DNA from: Microbacterium pullorum | GTDB lineage: Bacteria > Actinomycetota > Actinomycetes > Actinomycetales > Microbacteriaceae | Length of the DNA: 64,000 nt | Direction: 5' to 3' | Assembly (NCBI RefSeq): GCF_014836535.1 | Contig: NZ_JACSQP010000003.1 | Span: forward strand, 196,966-260,965 | Shown: positions 1 to 9,211 of the stretch, piece by piece | Numbering within the stretch: the stretch's first letter is position 1 | Layout of the letters: each line of letters begins with the position of its first letter | Notes under the pieces: generated by a model | What the model was told of the DNA's origin: nothing | Database searches by the model: none | The model's input: the letters and a program-made list of their open reading frames with translations, nothing else | Position numbers and translations under genes: made by a program

Positions 1-114
1 GGGGGCCCCCCCCGGGGCGCGTTCCCGGCGGGTGACCGTGGGCGACGTCGGCCACGTCGGCGGATCGCGGCGATGCCACGCGCATCACGAGGCATGACAG
101 GCCAAGATGGGGGC

Positions 115-930
115 ATGACCCGGTTCGTCGTCGTTCCGCAATGGCAGGGCTCGCCCTCGTCGCGCGCCATGCTCCTCATCGACGGGGCGGAGGCGATCGC
201 CGGCGACCTGCCGCGCGCCGCGTGTACGCGCGTCGAGGTGCCGCTGGAAGCCGGCGAAGCACTCGGCAGCGCAGTGCAGCGGCTGAGCGCCCTCACCCGC
301 ATCCAGACGCTCCTGGCCGAGACCCTCGCGCCGATCGCCGAACCCGCGGTCGTCGTGGGAGGCGACTGCGCCGTCGCGGTGCCGGCGATCGCGCACGCCG
401 CCGCGCGGCATCCGAACCTCGCCGTCGTCTGGTGCGACGCGCACGGCGACCTGCACGACCCGGCATCCTCCCCCTCCGGCGCCTACGCCGGCATGGCCCT
501 GCGCGCCGTGCTGGGTGAGGTCGAGCCGCTCGCGACGACCGCCGTCGTCGCGCCCGAGCGCATCGTGCTCGCGGGGGCGCGCGACCTCGATGCCGCCGAG
601 GAGGCATACCTGCTGAGCTCCCCCCTCACGTTCGTGCCCGCCGCGTCGTTCGACGACCCCGACGCCCTCGCCGACGCGGTCGCCGCGACCGGGGCCGATG
701 CCGTCTACGTGCACGTCGACCTCGATGTGCTCGACCCGGCATCGATCACGGGCGTGGGGTCGGCCGTGCCGTTCGGGGTCGACGTGCCGGCGCTCGTGAC
801 CGCGATCGCGCGGCTGCGTGACCGGATTCCTCTCGCGGGCGCGTCACTGTCGGGATTCGCCCCGTCGTCACCGCGCGCCGCCGTCGACGACCTCGGCGCG
901 ATCCTGCGCGTCATCGGGGCGCTTGCGTGA
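115..930 (+). CDS. Arginase/agmatinase-family (ureohydrolase-like) protein
   Basis: A 271-residue protein of the ureohydrolase fold, a family of binuclear Mn enzymes that hydrolyse guanidino groups such as arginine or agmatine. Visible motifs are GGDCA near residue 82, DAHGD near 107 and HVDLDVLDP near 199, which are the family's three metal-binding blocks. The first block normally reads GGDH, so the His metal ligand is Cys here; substrate and activity are therefore uncertain. The start at 115 is chosen over an in-frame ATG at 73 because the family alignment begins at MTRFVVVP and a CAAGAT hexamer lies 6 bases upstream. The stop overlaps the next gene by four bases (GTGA), so the two are probably [12 protein letters not shown]. 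Positions 1-114 show no gene. Confidence 0.85.
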   Translation: MTRFVVVPQWQGSPSSRAMLLIDGAEAIAGDLPRAACTRVEVPLEAGEALGSAVQRLSALTRIQTLLAETLAPIAEPAVVVGGDCAVAVPAIAHAAARHPNLAVVWCDAHGDLHDPASSPSGAYAGMALRAVLGEVEPLATTAVVAPERIVLAGARDLDAAEEAYLLSSPLTFVPAASFDDPDALADAVAATGADAVYVHVDLDVLDPASITGVGSAVPFGVDVPALVTAIARLRDRIPLAGASLSGFAPSSPRAAVDDLGAILRVIGALA

Positions 931-1382
931 GCCCGATCCCCACCCCGCCGGCCGACTGGCGCGAGAGGGCCGACCGGGTCGTGGCGCGCGGAAAGCGGCA
1001 GGACCGGTGGATTCCGGCGTTGCTGCGAGACTCCCCCCTCAGCCGTCTCGGCTACCTCTGGGGCACGGGGTTGGGTTGGATCTGGGGCGGCCTGTGGTCG
1101 ACCGGCCGCGTGGAGCGCCGCGGTGGGCTGTGGGTCTTCCGCGGCATGCCGTCGTGGACCTACCGCCGGGGAGGTGTGTGCGTCGGCGGCTGCTTCCTCA
1201 CCGGATCAGGACGCATCCCCGAGAGCCTCCTCACCCACGAGGCCGTGCACAAGCGGCAGTGGCAGCGCTACGGTGCCCTCATGCCGGTGCTGTACCTGCT
1301 GGCGGGACGCGATCCGCTCACCAACCGGTTCGAGATCGAGGCGGGCTTGGCGGACGGCCGCTACGTTCCCCGCGGGGCCTGA
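927..1382 (+). CDS. Small conserved HEXXH-motif protein
   Basis: A 151-residue protein starting with GTG inside the stop of the arginase-like gene. I do not recognise a characterised family; relatives in actinobacteria are sometimes labelled Fe-S oxidoreductase, but no cysteine cluster supports that label. Residues about 104-108 read HEAVH followed by KRQW, a zincin-type HEXXH motif, and about 25 residues later comes NRFEIEAG with acidic residues that could supply a third zinc ligand. The N-terminal third is rich in Arg and Trp and has a glycine/tryptophan-rich stretch that might touch the membrane. A zinc-binding or peptidase-like role is inference only. Confidence 0.75.
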   Translation: MSPIPTPPADWRERADRVVARGKRQDRWIPALLRDSPLSRLGYLWGTGLGWIWGGLWSTGRVERRGGLWVFRGMPSWTYRRGGVCVGGCFLTGSGRIPESLLTHEAVHKRQWQRYGALMPVLYLLAGRDPLTNRFEIEAGLADGRYVPRGA

Positions 1383-1383
1383 G

Positions 1384-1845
1384 TCAGCGGGCGGTCGCGA
1401 GCCCGAAGCGCTCGGGGGTGCGGATGCCGTCGGCGGGCATGCCGAGGTGACCGGTGAGGTGGTCGACGATGTCGGCGGTGCCGAGGTACCCGCCGAGCAG
1501 GAACACCCGGGTGGCGTGGTCGTCGGTGCACAGCATCTCGTCGGCCCAGCCGGTCACCGCACGGGTGAGCGCGGCGCCGGGTGCGCAGCCGCGGCCGGTG
1601 CCGGGTGTGCCGGAGCGACGGGATCGGTCGAGCCAGGTGACGATCATGCGCGGGGGCACCGCGAGGTCGGTGGGCCAGGTGTCGTCGGGCACCTCGATGA
1701 AGACGCGTCCGGTCGAGCACAGCGGCAGAGTCGCGATGAGCGCCTCGAGCTCGGCGAGCGAGTGCTCGTCGGCGGCGATGAGGTGCTGCACGCGGGTGTG
1801 CCGGGTCGCCCGGCAGGCGGCGGCGTTGTGATCGGCGGAGGTCAT
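1384..1845 (-). CDS. SIP-domain protein (siderophore-interacting / ferric reductase-like)
   Basis: A 153-residue protein resembling the C-terminal NAD(P)H-binding part of siderophore-interacting proteins, which reduce ferric siderophores in the cytoplasm to release iron. It has the family-like run HTRVQHLIAADEHSLAELEAL near the start, an acidic IEVPDD strand and a C-terminal LLGGYLGTADIVDHL segment. It lacks the N-terminal FAD-binding barrel of full-length ViuB/YqjH proteins, so it may work with a separate flavin partner or be a stand-alone SIP domain. The ATG at 1845 is preferred over an in-frame start at 1947, because an IdeR/DtxR-type iron box at 1868-1886 would otherwise lie inside the coding region. 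The box strongly supports an iron role. Confidence 0.8.
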   Translation of the reverse strand: MTSADHNAAACRATRHTRVQHLIAADEHSLAELEALIATLPLCSTGRVFIEVPDDTWPTDLAVPPRMIVTWLDRSRRSGTPGTGRGCAPGAALTRAVTGWADEMLCTDDHATRVFLLGGYLGTADIVDHLTGHLGMPADGIRTPERFGLATAR

Positions 1846-1854
1846 GGCACCACC

Positions 1855-1886
1855 ACGGTACCACTGATGAGGGTTGCCTAACCTGA
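1855..1886 (-). promoter_or_regulatory. IdeR/DtxR iron box with -10 element for the SIP gene
   Basis: Positions 1868-1886 read TGAGGGTTGCCTAACCTGA, matching 15 of 19 positions of the DtxR/IdeR operator TTAGGTTAGSCTAACCTAA (the S position is C). On the minus strand a TACCGT hexamer (1860-1855) lies 9 bases before the SIP start. The box covers the place where the -35 element should be, the usual layout for iron-dependent repression. Confidence 0.8.
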
Positions 1887-1900
1887 GTGGATCGGCCGAA

Positions 1901-2626
1901 TCAGTCGCGGCGCACGAGCACCGCGGTGAGCTCCGCGATCTCGTCATCGCCCAGCCCGTGGGCCCGCAGGAACTCCACCGGTGCTCCGTAGCGCGCGCGG
2001 AGGTCGGCGAGGAGCGTCCGCATCGCGGCGGCGGGCGATCTGGTCGCCAGTTCCTCCAGGTAGCGCGCCTCGGGATGCTGCGCGCGCAGGTACGCCAGCA
2101 CGCGGGCGTTGCGCTGCGCCGGCAGCAGAGCTTCGGTGCGTGCGTAGTCGGCGACGACGGCGTCTTCGTCCACCCCCGCGGCGGCGAGGGTGAGGGCGAC
2201 CGTCACCCCGGTGCGGTCTTTGCCGACGGTGCAGTGCACGAGCACCGGCTGGTCGGCCAGCACCCCGCGGACCACCTCGACCACCCGGTCGGCGGCTTCG
2301 TCGAGCATCGAGCGGTAGAAGTCGTCGAGCCCCACGTCACGCTCGAAGAACGAGGTCGCCGAACCGAGGAACAGCGGCACCCGCTGCGTCTCCAGGTCCA
2401 GCCCGTCCACGAGCGAGGGTTCCAGGGCGATCTCGTCGTCGGCGCGCAGGTCGATCACGCGCCGCAGCCCCAGTTCGCGCAGCGTGGCCCGCCCGGCGTC
2501 GTCGAGCCGGGCGAGGTTGCCCGAACGGAACAGCACCCCCGACCGGGAGACCCCCGCCCCCGCCGGCAGCCCCCCGACGTCGCGGAAGTTCAGCGCGCCC
2601 GAGACGCTCCAGGCGGCATCGGTCAC
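1901..2626 (-). CDS. Tyrosine/dual-specificity protein phosphatase
   Basis: A 241-residue phosphatase of the Y_phosphatase3 / PtpB-like family. The P-loop HCTVGKDRTG (around residues 127-136) carries the catalytic Cys and Arg; the Lys-Asp pair inside the loop is typical of this atypical group, which can also dephosphorylate phosphoinositides. The N-terminus has the conserved LNFRDVGGL segment and RSGNLARL. It follows the AhpD-like gene with an ATGA overlap, so the two form a small operon. There is no signal peptide. The natural substrate cannot be told from the sequence. Confidence 0.88.
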   Translation of the reverse strand: MTDAAWSVSGALNFRDVGGLPAGAGVSRSGVLFRSGNLARLDDAGRATLRELGLRRVIDLRADDEIALEPSLVDGLDLETQRVPLFLGSATSFFERDVGLDDFYRSMLDEAADRVVEVVRGVLADQPVLVHCTVGKDRTGVTVALTLAAAGVDEDAVVADYARTEALLPAQRNARVLAYLRAQHPEARYLEELATRSPAAAMRTLLADLRARYGAPVEFLRAHGLGDDEIAELTAVLVRRD

Positions 2627-3099
2627 GCCTGCTCCCCCTCGCGCGGCGGCACGTCGTAGCGACCGGCGATCGCGACGCGGTTGAAGGAGTTGATCGCCAC
2701 CAGGATCCAGCTGAGCGCGACGTACTCCCGCTCCGAGAGGATGCCGCCGACCCGGTCGTACACGTCGTCGGGCACGCCCGCCTCGTGGATGAACACGTGC
2801 GCCTCGGTCAGTTCGAGCGCGGCGCGCTCCCGCTCGGTGAAGACCCCCGAGTCACGCCACACCGCCACCTGCGCGATGACGTCGGCGGTGGCCCCCGCAG
2901 CTTCCGCACGGTCGACGTGCACGCGCACGCAGAACGAGCAGCCGTTGAGCTGCGAGGCGTGGATCTGCACGAGCTCGCGCAGCCGCGCGTCGAGCCCCGC
3001 GTCGTCGGCGATCGCCCCCACCGTCTTGGCGAACACGTCGAGGGCACGGTAGGCCTCGCGGGCGGACCGGGAGAGGTGGACGCGGGGAGCCTCGGTCAT
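2623..3099 (-). CDS. Carboxymuconolactone decarboxylase / AhpD-family protein
   Basis: A 158-residue protein with the AhpD core motif CSFCVRVH around residue 54, i.e. a redox-active CxxC followed by the family His. Members are alkylhydroperoxidase-like disulfide reductases; this single-domain type is usually uncharacterised. It is the first gene of a two-gene operon with the phosphatase and diverges from the hydrolase at 3146. The start codon lies 6 bases downstream of a perfect TAGGGT -10 hexamer, which suggests a leaderless mRNA and fixes the start. Confidence 0.87.
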   Translation of the reverse strand: MTEAPRVHLSRSAREAYRALDVFAKTVGAIADDAGLDARLRELVQIHASQLNGCSFCVRVHVDRAEAAGATADVIAQVAVWRDSGVFTERERAALELTEAHVFIHEAGVPDDVYDRVGGILSEREYVALSWILVAINSFNRVAIAGRYDVPPREGEQA

Positions 3100-3105
3100 G
3101 GTCCG

Positions 3106-3111
3106 ACCCTA
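3106..3111 (-). promoter_or_regulatory. -10 hexamer TAGGGT, leaderless start of the AhpD-like gene
   Basis: TAGGGT on the minus strand ends exactly 6 bases before the ATG at 3099. With a TANNNT -10 element at this distance, transcription should begin at or next to the start codon. Confidence 0.6.
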
Positions 3112-3145
3112 TGCCCGCCCCGACGCGAGCGGGCAGAATGTGCGG

Positions 3146-4096
3146 GTGAGCGATCCCGACGACGAGTTCTCGTTCCTGGCCGCCCAGGCCGCCGACCTGG
3201 GCATCGACGCGGTGCCGCAGGTCGACCGGCTGCGGCTGGCCCTCGACGACGGTCGCACCCTCAGTGCGCTGCGCTACGGCGCCCCCGCCGATCCGGCGGT
3301 GACGCTGCTGCACGGTGCGGGCCTGAACGCCCACACCTGGGATGCCACGGTGCTGGCGCTCGGCCGCCCCGCCCTCGCGCTGGACCTCCCCGGTCACGGC
3401 GACTCGTCGTGGCGCGACGACGCCGACTACTCCGCCCACACGCTCGCCCCCGATGTCATCCGCGCGATGCGCACGTGGACCGACCGACCGCAGGTGCTCG
3501 TGGGGCAGTCGCTGGGAGGTGTGACGGCGGCGGCCGTCGCCGCAGCGGCACCCGAGCTCGTGCGCGCCCTCGTCATCGTCGACATCACCCCGGGCGTCGA
3601 GCCGTCGGCCGGTCCGTCACAGCTGCGGGACTTCTTCGCGGGCCCCACCGATTGGGCCTCCCGCGACGAGCTCGTCGACCGGGCACTCGCGTTCGGCTTC
3701 GGCGGCGGCAGCCGCGAGGCCACCGCCCGCGGTGTCGCCCTGAACTCGCGCATCCGCCCCGACGGCCGTGTGGAGTGGAAGCACCACTACGCCCACCTCG
3801 CCGCCGCCCGCGCCGCCGACCCCGACGCTGCGGCCGCCGCGCGCGCGGGACGCGCCACCGCCGACCTCCCCCGCGATGTGCTCACCGCGGCGAGCTGGGG
3901 CGATTTCGCCGCGGCATCCGTCCCCCTCACGCTGGTGCGCGGGGAGCGGGGCTATGTGACCGAGGCGGATGCCGCAGAGTTCGTCCGCCGACTCCCCCAC
4001 GCCGCGGTGATCACCCTCCCCGCAGGCCACAACGTGCAGGAGGAGCTGCCCCGTGAGCTGGGCGTGCTCGTGGCCGATGCGGTGGCGTCCTCGTGA
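3146..4096 (+). CDS. Alpha/beta hydrolase
   Basis: A 316-residue alpha/beta-hydrolase fold protein. It shows the HGAGLNAHTW oxyanion-hole region, the nucleophile elbow GQSLGG with Ser near residue 120, and a C-terminal AGHNVQEELP carrying the catalytic His near 293. There is no signal peptide, so the enzyme should be cytoplasmic; the substrate is unknown. An upstream in-frame start at 3098 would overlap the divergent gene. The GTG at 3146 is preferred because the protein homology begins at SDPDDEF and a CAGAAT hexamer sits 6 bases before it. Confidence 0.85.
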   Translation: MSDPDDEFSFLAAQAADLGIDAVPQVDRLRLALDDGRTLSALRYGAPADPAVTLLHGAGLNAHTWDATVLALGRPALALDLPGHGDSSWRDDADYSAHTLAPDVIRAMRTWTDRPQVLVGQSLGGVTAAAVAAAAPELVRALVIVDITPGVEPSAGPSQLRDFFAGPTDWASRDELVDRALAFGFGGGSREATARGVALNSRIRPDGRVEWKHHYAHLAAARAADPDAAAAARAGRATADLPRDVLTAASWGDFAAASVPLTLVRGERGYVTEADAAEFVRRLPHAAVITLPAGHNVQEELPRELGVLVADAVASS

Positions 4097-4148
4097 GCGC
4101 GACGGCATCCAAGACGTCACCGATGCCCGACCACGGCCGCACGGAGCC

Positions 4149-4154
4149 TAGGCT
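4149..4154 (+). promoter_or_regulatory. Candidate -10 element TAGGCT of the peptide ABC operon
   Basis: TAGGCT fits TANNNT and forms the right half of the palindrome AGCCTAGGCT (4145-4154). Transcription would begin near 4161, giving a leader of about 70 bases before the lipoprotein start at 4230. No convincing -35 is visible. Confidence 0.4.
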
Positions 4155-4173
4155 GTTACGCGCACAAGAGTAC

Positions 4174-4207
4174 GCGGGAGGCCCCGGACAGCGATGATGC
4201 CTCCCGC
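4174..4207 (+). promoter_or_regulatory. Leader hairpin before the peptide ABC operon
   Basis: GCGGGAGGC (4174-4182) is perfectly complementary to GCCTCCCGC (4199-4207) across a 16-base loop. The hairpin lies between the candidate -10 element and the ribosome binding site GAAAGGA (4213-4219), where it could influence [11 protein letters not shown] or early termination. No ligand class is recognised. Confidence 0.4.
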
Positions 4208-4229
4208 CCTTGCGAAAGGACCCCTCCAC

Positions 4230-5747
4230 ATGCTCCGCCGCACCTCCCTGGCTGCCGCGGCCCTGCTGGCCACCGGCGCCCTGCTGCTGACCGCCTGCAG
4301 CGCCGCCGAGGCCCCCGCACCCACCACCAGCGCCGTCGCCGACCCCGACGCGTCGGTGGCGGTGCGTCTGGTCTCCGAACCCGGCAACCTCGACATCCGC
4401 GAGACCGCCGGCGCGGCGCTCGATCAGCTGCTGATCGACAACGTCTACCAGGGGCTCGTCTCCCGCACCCCCGAGCAGGACATCGTCCCGGCGCTCGCGA
4501 GTGACTACGAGGTCTCCCCCGACGGCCTCACCTACACCTTCACGCTCCGCGAGGGCGTCGTCTTCCACGACGGGCAGCCGCTGACACCGCAGGACGTCAT
4601 CTGGTCGCTCACGCAGGTGCGCGACACGGCGTCGTACCGCGACTCCGCGCGCCTCGCCGGTGTCACCGGCATCACCGCGAACGGGCAGGACATCGTGCTG
4701 ACCCTCGCCGAGCCCGACTCGAGCCTGCTGTGGAACCTCACCGGGCGCGCCGGCCTCATCCTCAAGGAGGGTGACACCACCGACCGCAAGACCGCAGCCA
4801 ACGGCACCGGCCCCTTCACCCTGGCGAGCTGGAAGCAGGGCGACAGCGTCACCCTCGCCCGATTCGCCGACTACTGGGGCGACCCGGCGGGCGCGGCGGA
4901 GGTCGTCTTCGCCTACATCCCCGAAACCCAGGCCGCACTCAACGCGGCCCTGGCGGGCGAAGTCGACGTCGTGACCGGATTCGATGCGAACCTGACCGAG
5001 CAGATCGAGGCGAACGGCGACTTCACGGTCGAGATCGGCGCGTCGACCGACAAGGGCACCCTGGCGATGAACGCCGGCGAAGGACCCCTCGCCGACGTCA
5101 AGGTGCGTCAGGCCATCCGCCAGGCGATCGACCACGACGCCATCGTCGAAGCCCTCGGCGCCGGGCAGACGATGTACGGCCCCATCCCCGAGCTCGACCC
5201 CGGCTACGAGGACCTCTCGGAACTGGTCCCCCACGACCCCGAGGCGGCGCGTGAGCTGCTGGCCGAAGCGGGCTACGACGAAGGGGACGACCTCGAGCTC
5301 ACCCTCACGCTGCCGTCGTTCTACGGCACGACGGTCTCGCAGATCCTGGTGTCGAACCTGCACGACGTGGGCATCACCCTGAAGGTCAACGCCGTGGAGT
5401 TCTCGTCGTGGCTCAACGACGTCTACATGAACCGCGACTACGAGCTGAGTTTCGTCCTGCACACCGAGGCGCACGACTTCGAGAACTGGGCGAACCCCGA
5501 GTACTACTTCGCCTACGACGACGCCGAGGTGCAGGAGCTGTTCGCGCAGTCCCTCGCCGCCACCGACGAGGCCGAGGCAGCCGATCTGCTCGCCGAAGCC
5601 GCCCGCATCGTGTCCGAGGACCACGCCGCCGACTGGCTGTACAACGGCGCATCGGTCGTCGCGGTCGGCGCTAACATCACCGGTATGCCCACGGTGAACG
5701 TGAACGAGCGTCTCAACCTCGTCGAGCTGACCAAGAGCGAGGGGTGA
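4230..5747 (+). CDS. Peptide/oligopeptide ABC transporter substrate-binding lipoprotein
   Basis: A 505-residue extracytoplasmic solute receptor of the SBP_bac_5 (DppA/OppA) family. The N-terminus has basic residues, a hydrophobic core and the lipobox LLTAC, so Cys should be lipidated and the protein anchored outside the membrane. Family features include DNVYQGLV, the YTFTLREGVVFHDGQPL signature around residue 100 and NGTGPF. The start at 4230 follows GAAAGGA; an in-frame ATG at 4194 would place extra residues before the signal peptide. It heads a five-gene operon with permeases and ATPases and probably imports di- or oligopeptides, but the ligand cannot be assigned. Confidence 0.93.
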   Translation: MLRRTSLAAAALLATGALLLTACSAAEAPAPTTSAVADPDASVAVRLVSEPGNLDIRETAGAALDQLLIDNVYQGLVSRTPEQDIVPALASDYEVSPDGLTYTFTLREGVVFHDGQPLTPQDVIWSLTQVRDTASYRDSARLAGVTGITANGQDIVLTLAEPDSSLLWNLTGRAGLILKEGDTTDRKTAANGTGPFTLASWKQGDSVTLARFADYWGDPAGAAEVVFAYIPETQAALNAALAGEVDVVTGFDANLTEQIEANGDFTVEIGASTDKGTLAMNAGEGPLADVKVRQAIRQAIDHDAIVEALGAGQTMYGPIPELDPGYEDLSELVPHDPEAARELLAEAGYDEGDDLELTLTLPSFYGTTVSQILVSNLHDVGITLKVNAVEFSSWLNDVYMNRDYELSFVLHTEAHDFENWANPEYYFAYDDAEVQELFAQSLAATDEAEAADLLAEAARIVSEDHAADWLYNGASVVAVGANITGMPTVNVNERLNLVELTKSEG

Positions 5748-6694
5748 TCCGCTACGCGCTGACGCGGCTGGTCCTGCTGCTCGTGGGCCTCGTCGTCGCC
5801 AGCGCGTTGATCTTCGTCACCCTGCGGGTGCTCCCCGGCGACGTCGCCCAGATGGTGGCGGGCGTCGGGAGCACGCCCGAGCAGGTCGAGGCCATCCGCG
5901 CGCGCCTGGGTCTGGACCGGCCGCTGCCGCTGCAGTACCTCGACTGGATCGGCGGGATCTTCGGCGGCGACCTCGGCACGTCGCTGCTGACCGGGAGCGC
6001 AGTGACCACCGAACTCGCCGAGAAGGCGCAGGTGACCGTGCCGCTCGGCATCCTCTCGCTCGTGATCGCGCTGGCCTTCAGTGTGCCGCTGGGCGTCGTC
6101 TCGGCCCTCCGTCGCGGTCGTGCCGACGGCACGCTCATCACCGTCGGGGCGCAGGCGGTCGCCGCAGTACCGGTGGTGTGGGCCGGCATGATGCTCGTCG
6201 TCGTCTTCGCGGTGTGGCTCGGGTGGCTGCCGGCGCAGGGGTTCCCGCGTTCCGGCTGGGACGACCCGGCGACGGCGCTGCGCTCTCTGCTGCTGCCCGC
6301 GATCACGATCGGCATCGTCGAAGGCGCCATGCTGCTGCGCTTCGTGCGCTCGGCGACGCTGCAGGCGGTGGGGCAGGATTACGTGCGAAGCGCCGCCGCG
6401 AAGGGTCTCACCCGCACGCAGGCTCTGGTGCGCCACGGACTGCCCAACGTCGGGCTCTCGGTCATCACGGTGCTGGGCCTGCAGGTCGCCGGCATCATCG
6501 TCGGCGCCGTCGTCATCGAACAGCTGTTCTCGCTCCCCGGGATCGGCCGCATGCTCGTGGCAGACGTCGGCGCACGCGACCTGCCGATGGTGCAGGGCGA
6601 ACTGCTCGTGCTGACCGGGTTCGTGCTGGTCGTCGGGTTCGCCGTCGACCTCTTCCACCGGGTCATCGACCCCCGGCAGCGGGAGGCGGGATGA
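5744..6694 (+). CDS. Peptide ABC transporter permease (DppB type)
   Basis: A 316-residue inner-membrane permease of the DppB/OppB type. It begins with the usual RYALTRLVLLLVGL first membrane helix, has LPGD in the N-terminal periplasmic part, and carries the EAA-like loop AAAKGLTRTQALVRHGLPN that docks onto the ATPase. The C-terminal VVIEQLFSLPGIGRML is characteristic. The GTG start overlaps the stop of the binding protein by four bases (GTGA), so [11 protein letters not shown] is coupled. Confidence 0.93.
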   Translation: MIRYALTRLVLLLVGLVVASALIFVTLRVLPGDVAQMVAGVGSTPEQVEAIRARLGLDRPLPLQYLDWIGGIFGGDLGTSLLTGSAVTTELAEKAQVTVPLGILSLVIALAFSVPLGVVSALRRGRADGTLITVGAQAVAAVPVVWAGMMLVVVFAVWLGWLPAQGFPRSGWDDPATALRSLLLPAITIGIVEGAMLLRFVRSATLQAVGQDYVRSAAAKGLTRTQALVRHGLPNVGLSVITVLGLQVAGIIVGAVVIEQLFSLPGIGRMLVADVGARDLPMVQGELLVLTGFVLVVGFAVDLFHRVIDPRQREAG

Positions 6695-7599
6695 GCGCTG
6701 ACAGCGGGCGCCGCGCGTCCGAGGGCCGGTGGGGGTGGCTGCGCCGCCTGACGCAACTGACGACCGGTCGGGTGGGGTTGGCGGTCTTCGCCGTCGTGGG
6801 CGTCACCGCGCTCATCGCGGCGGTGTGGACGCCGTTCGATCCGCAACAGGTCGACATCGCCAACCGCTGGGCGCCGCCGGGCTGGCCGCACCTGCTCGGC
6901 ACGGATGCCACCGGCCGCGACATCCTCAGCCTCATCATGGCCGGCGCCGTCACGACGGTGTGGGTCGCGCTCGGCGCCGGGCTCGTCGCGACGCTCATCG
7001 GCATCGTGCTGGCCTCGCTCGGTGCGCTCACCGCCCGGTGGCTGCGTGAGACGGTCGCCGTACTCGTCGACATCCTCATCGCCTTCCCGGTGCTGCTCAT
7101 CGCGATGATGATCTCCGCCGTGTGGGGCGGGTCGCTGTGGGTCGTCATTCTGGCGGTCGGCATCGGCTTCGGGGTCAACATCGCCCGCGTCACCCGGCCG
7201 GAGCTGCGCCGCGTGCTGCAGAGCGAATTCGTGCTCGCCGGGCGCGCGGCAGGCCTGACGCCGCTGCAGAACCTGCTGCGTCACCTGCTCCCCAACGTCG
7301 CTCCGGTGTTCATCGTCCAGCTGTCGTGGGGCATGGCCGTCGCGGTGCTCGCCGAGGCGGGCCTGTCGTACCTGGGCTTCGGCGCCCCCGTGACCCAGCC
7401 GTCGTGGGGCGTGCTGCTGAGCGAACTGCAGACCTACATCACGGTGCACCCGCTGTCGGTGGTGTGGCCGGGCCTGGCGATCACGCTCACCGTGCTGGGG
7501 CTGAATCTGCTCGGCGACGGTCTGCGCGAGGCCACCGACCCCACCCTCAGCCGCCGCGGCAACGCCGCCCGCGCGCACGTGCCGGAGGTGGTGGCATGA
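6691..7599 (+). CDS. Peptide ABC transporter permease (DppC type)
   Basis: A 302-residue permease, partner of the DppB-type subunit. A cytoplasmic N-terminus precedes the first helix at VGLAVFAVVGV. HLLGTDATGRDILS and the EAA loop RAAGLTPLQNLLRHLLPN are hallmarks of DppC/OppC. The ATG overlaps the previous stop (ATGA). A longer open frame extends far upstream within dppB but has no homology, so the start at 6691 is firm. Confidence 0.93.
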   Translation: MSADSGRRASEGRWGWLRRLTQLTTGRVGLAVFAVVGVTALIAAVWTPFDPQQVDIANRWAPPGWPHLLGTDATGRDILSLIMAGAVTTVWVALGAGLVATLIGIVLASLGALTARWLRETVAVLVDILIAFPVLLIAMMISAVWGGSLWVVILAVGIGFGVNIARVTRPELRRVLQSEFVLAGRAAGLTPLQNLLRHLLPNVAPVFIVQLSWGMAVAVLAEAGLSYLGFGAPVTQPSWGVLLSELQTYITVHPLSVVWPGLAITLTVLGLNLLGDGLREATDPTLSRRGNAARAHVPEVVA

Positions 7600-8380
7600 G
7601 CCTCGAGGTGCGCGACCTCGCGATCGAGGTGGGTGGGCGCCGCGTCGTCGACGGCGTCTCGTTCGACGTGCCCGACTCCGCCCGCGTCGGGCTCATCGGC
7701 GAATCCGGGTCGGGAAAGTCCCTCACGGCGTTGGCCATCATGGGGCTGCTGCCGGATGCCGCGACGGCGACCGGCAGCATCCGCTGGAACGGGCGCGAGC
7801 TGATCGGGATGCCCGACCGCGACATGGCCGAGCTCCGCGGCGACGAGATCGGCATCGTGTTCCAGGAGCCGCGCACGGCGCTGAACCCCATCCGCACCGT
7901 CGGGCGGCAGATCGCCGAGTCGGTGCGCATCCACGAGCGCATCTCCCGTCGCGCGGCCAAGGAGCACGCGGTCGCGGAGGCCGCACGGGTGGCGCTGCCC
8001 GATCCGCAGCAGATCGTCACCCGCTATCCGCACCAGCTGTCGGGCGGTCAGCGCCAGCGCGTCGCGATCGCGATGGCGCTGGCGTGCCGCCCGCGGCTGC
8101 TCATCGCCGACGAGCCGACGACGGCCCTGGACGTGACGATCCAGGCCGAGATCCTGCAACTGCTCGGCGACCTCGTGACCGGCGACGGCATGTCGCTGGT
8201 GTTCATCACGCACGACCTGGCGGTGCTGTCGCAGATCGCGACGCACGGCATCGTGCTCGAACGGGGTCGCGTCGTCGAGTCCGCCCCGGTGGCGACGCTG
8301 CTCACCGCGCCGTCCTCGGCGGTCACCCGCGGGCTCCTGCGCGACGCCACCGCGACGCTGTGGCGCCCGGGAGGACGCGC

Positions 8381-8384
<4 letters not shown>
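7596..8384 (+). CDS. Peptide ABC transporter ATP-binding protein (DppD type)
   Basis: A 262-residue ATPase with Walker A GESGSGKS near residue 38, Q-loop FQEPRTALNP, signature LSGGQRQR, Walker B DEPTTALDV and the H-loop His in FITHDL. It powers peptide import together with the second ATPase downstream. At 262 residues it lacks most of the C-terminal oligopeptide/dipeptide extension (often with a CxxC-type Fe-S region) seen in 320-residue DppD proteins, although such short forms are common in actinobacteria. The start overlaps the dppC stop (ATGA). Confidence 0.92.
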
Positions 8385-9202
<818 letters not shown>

Positions 9203-9211
9203 CCTCGTGCC

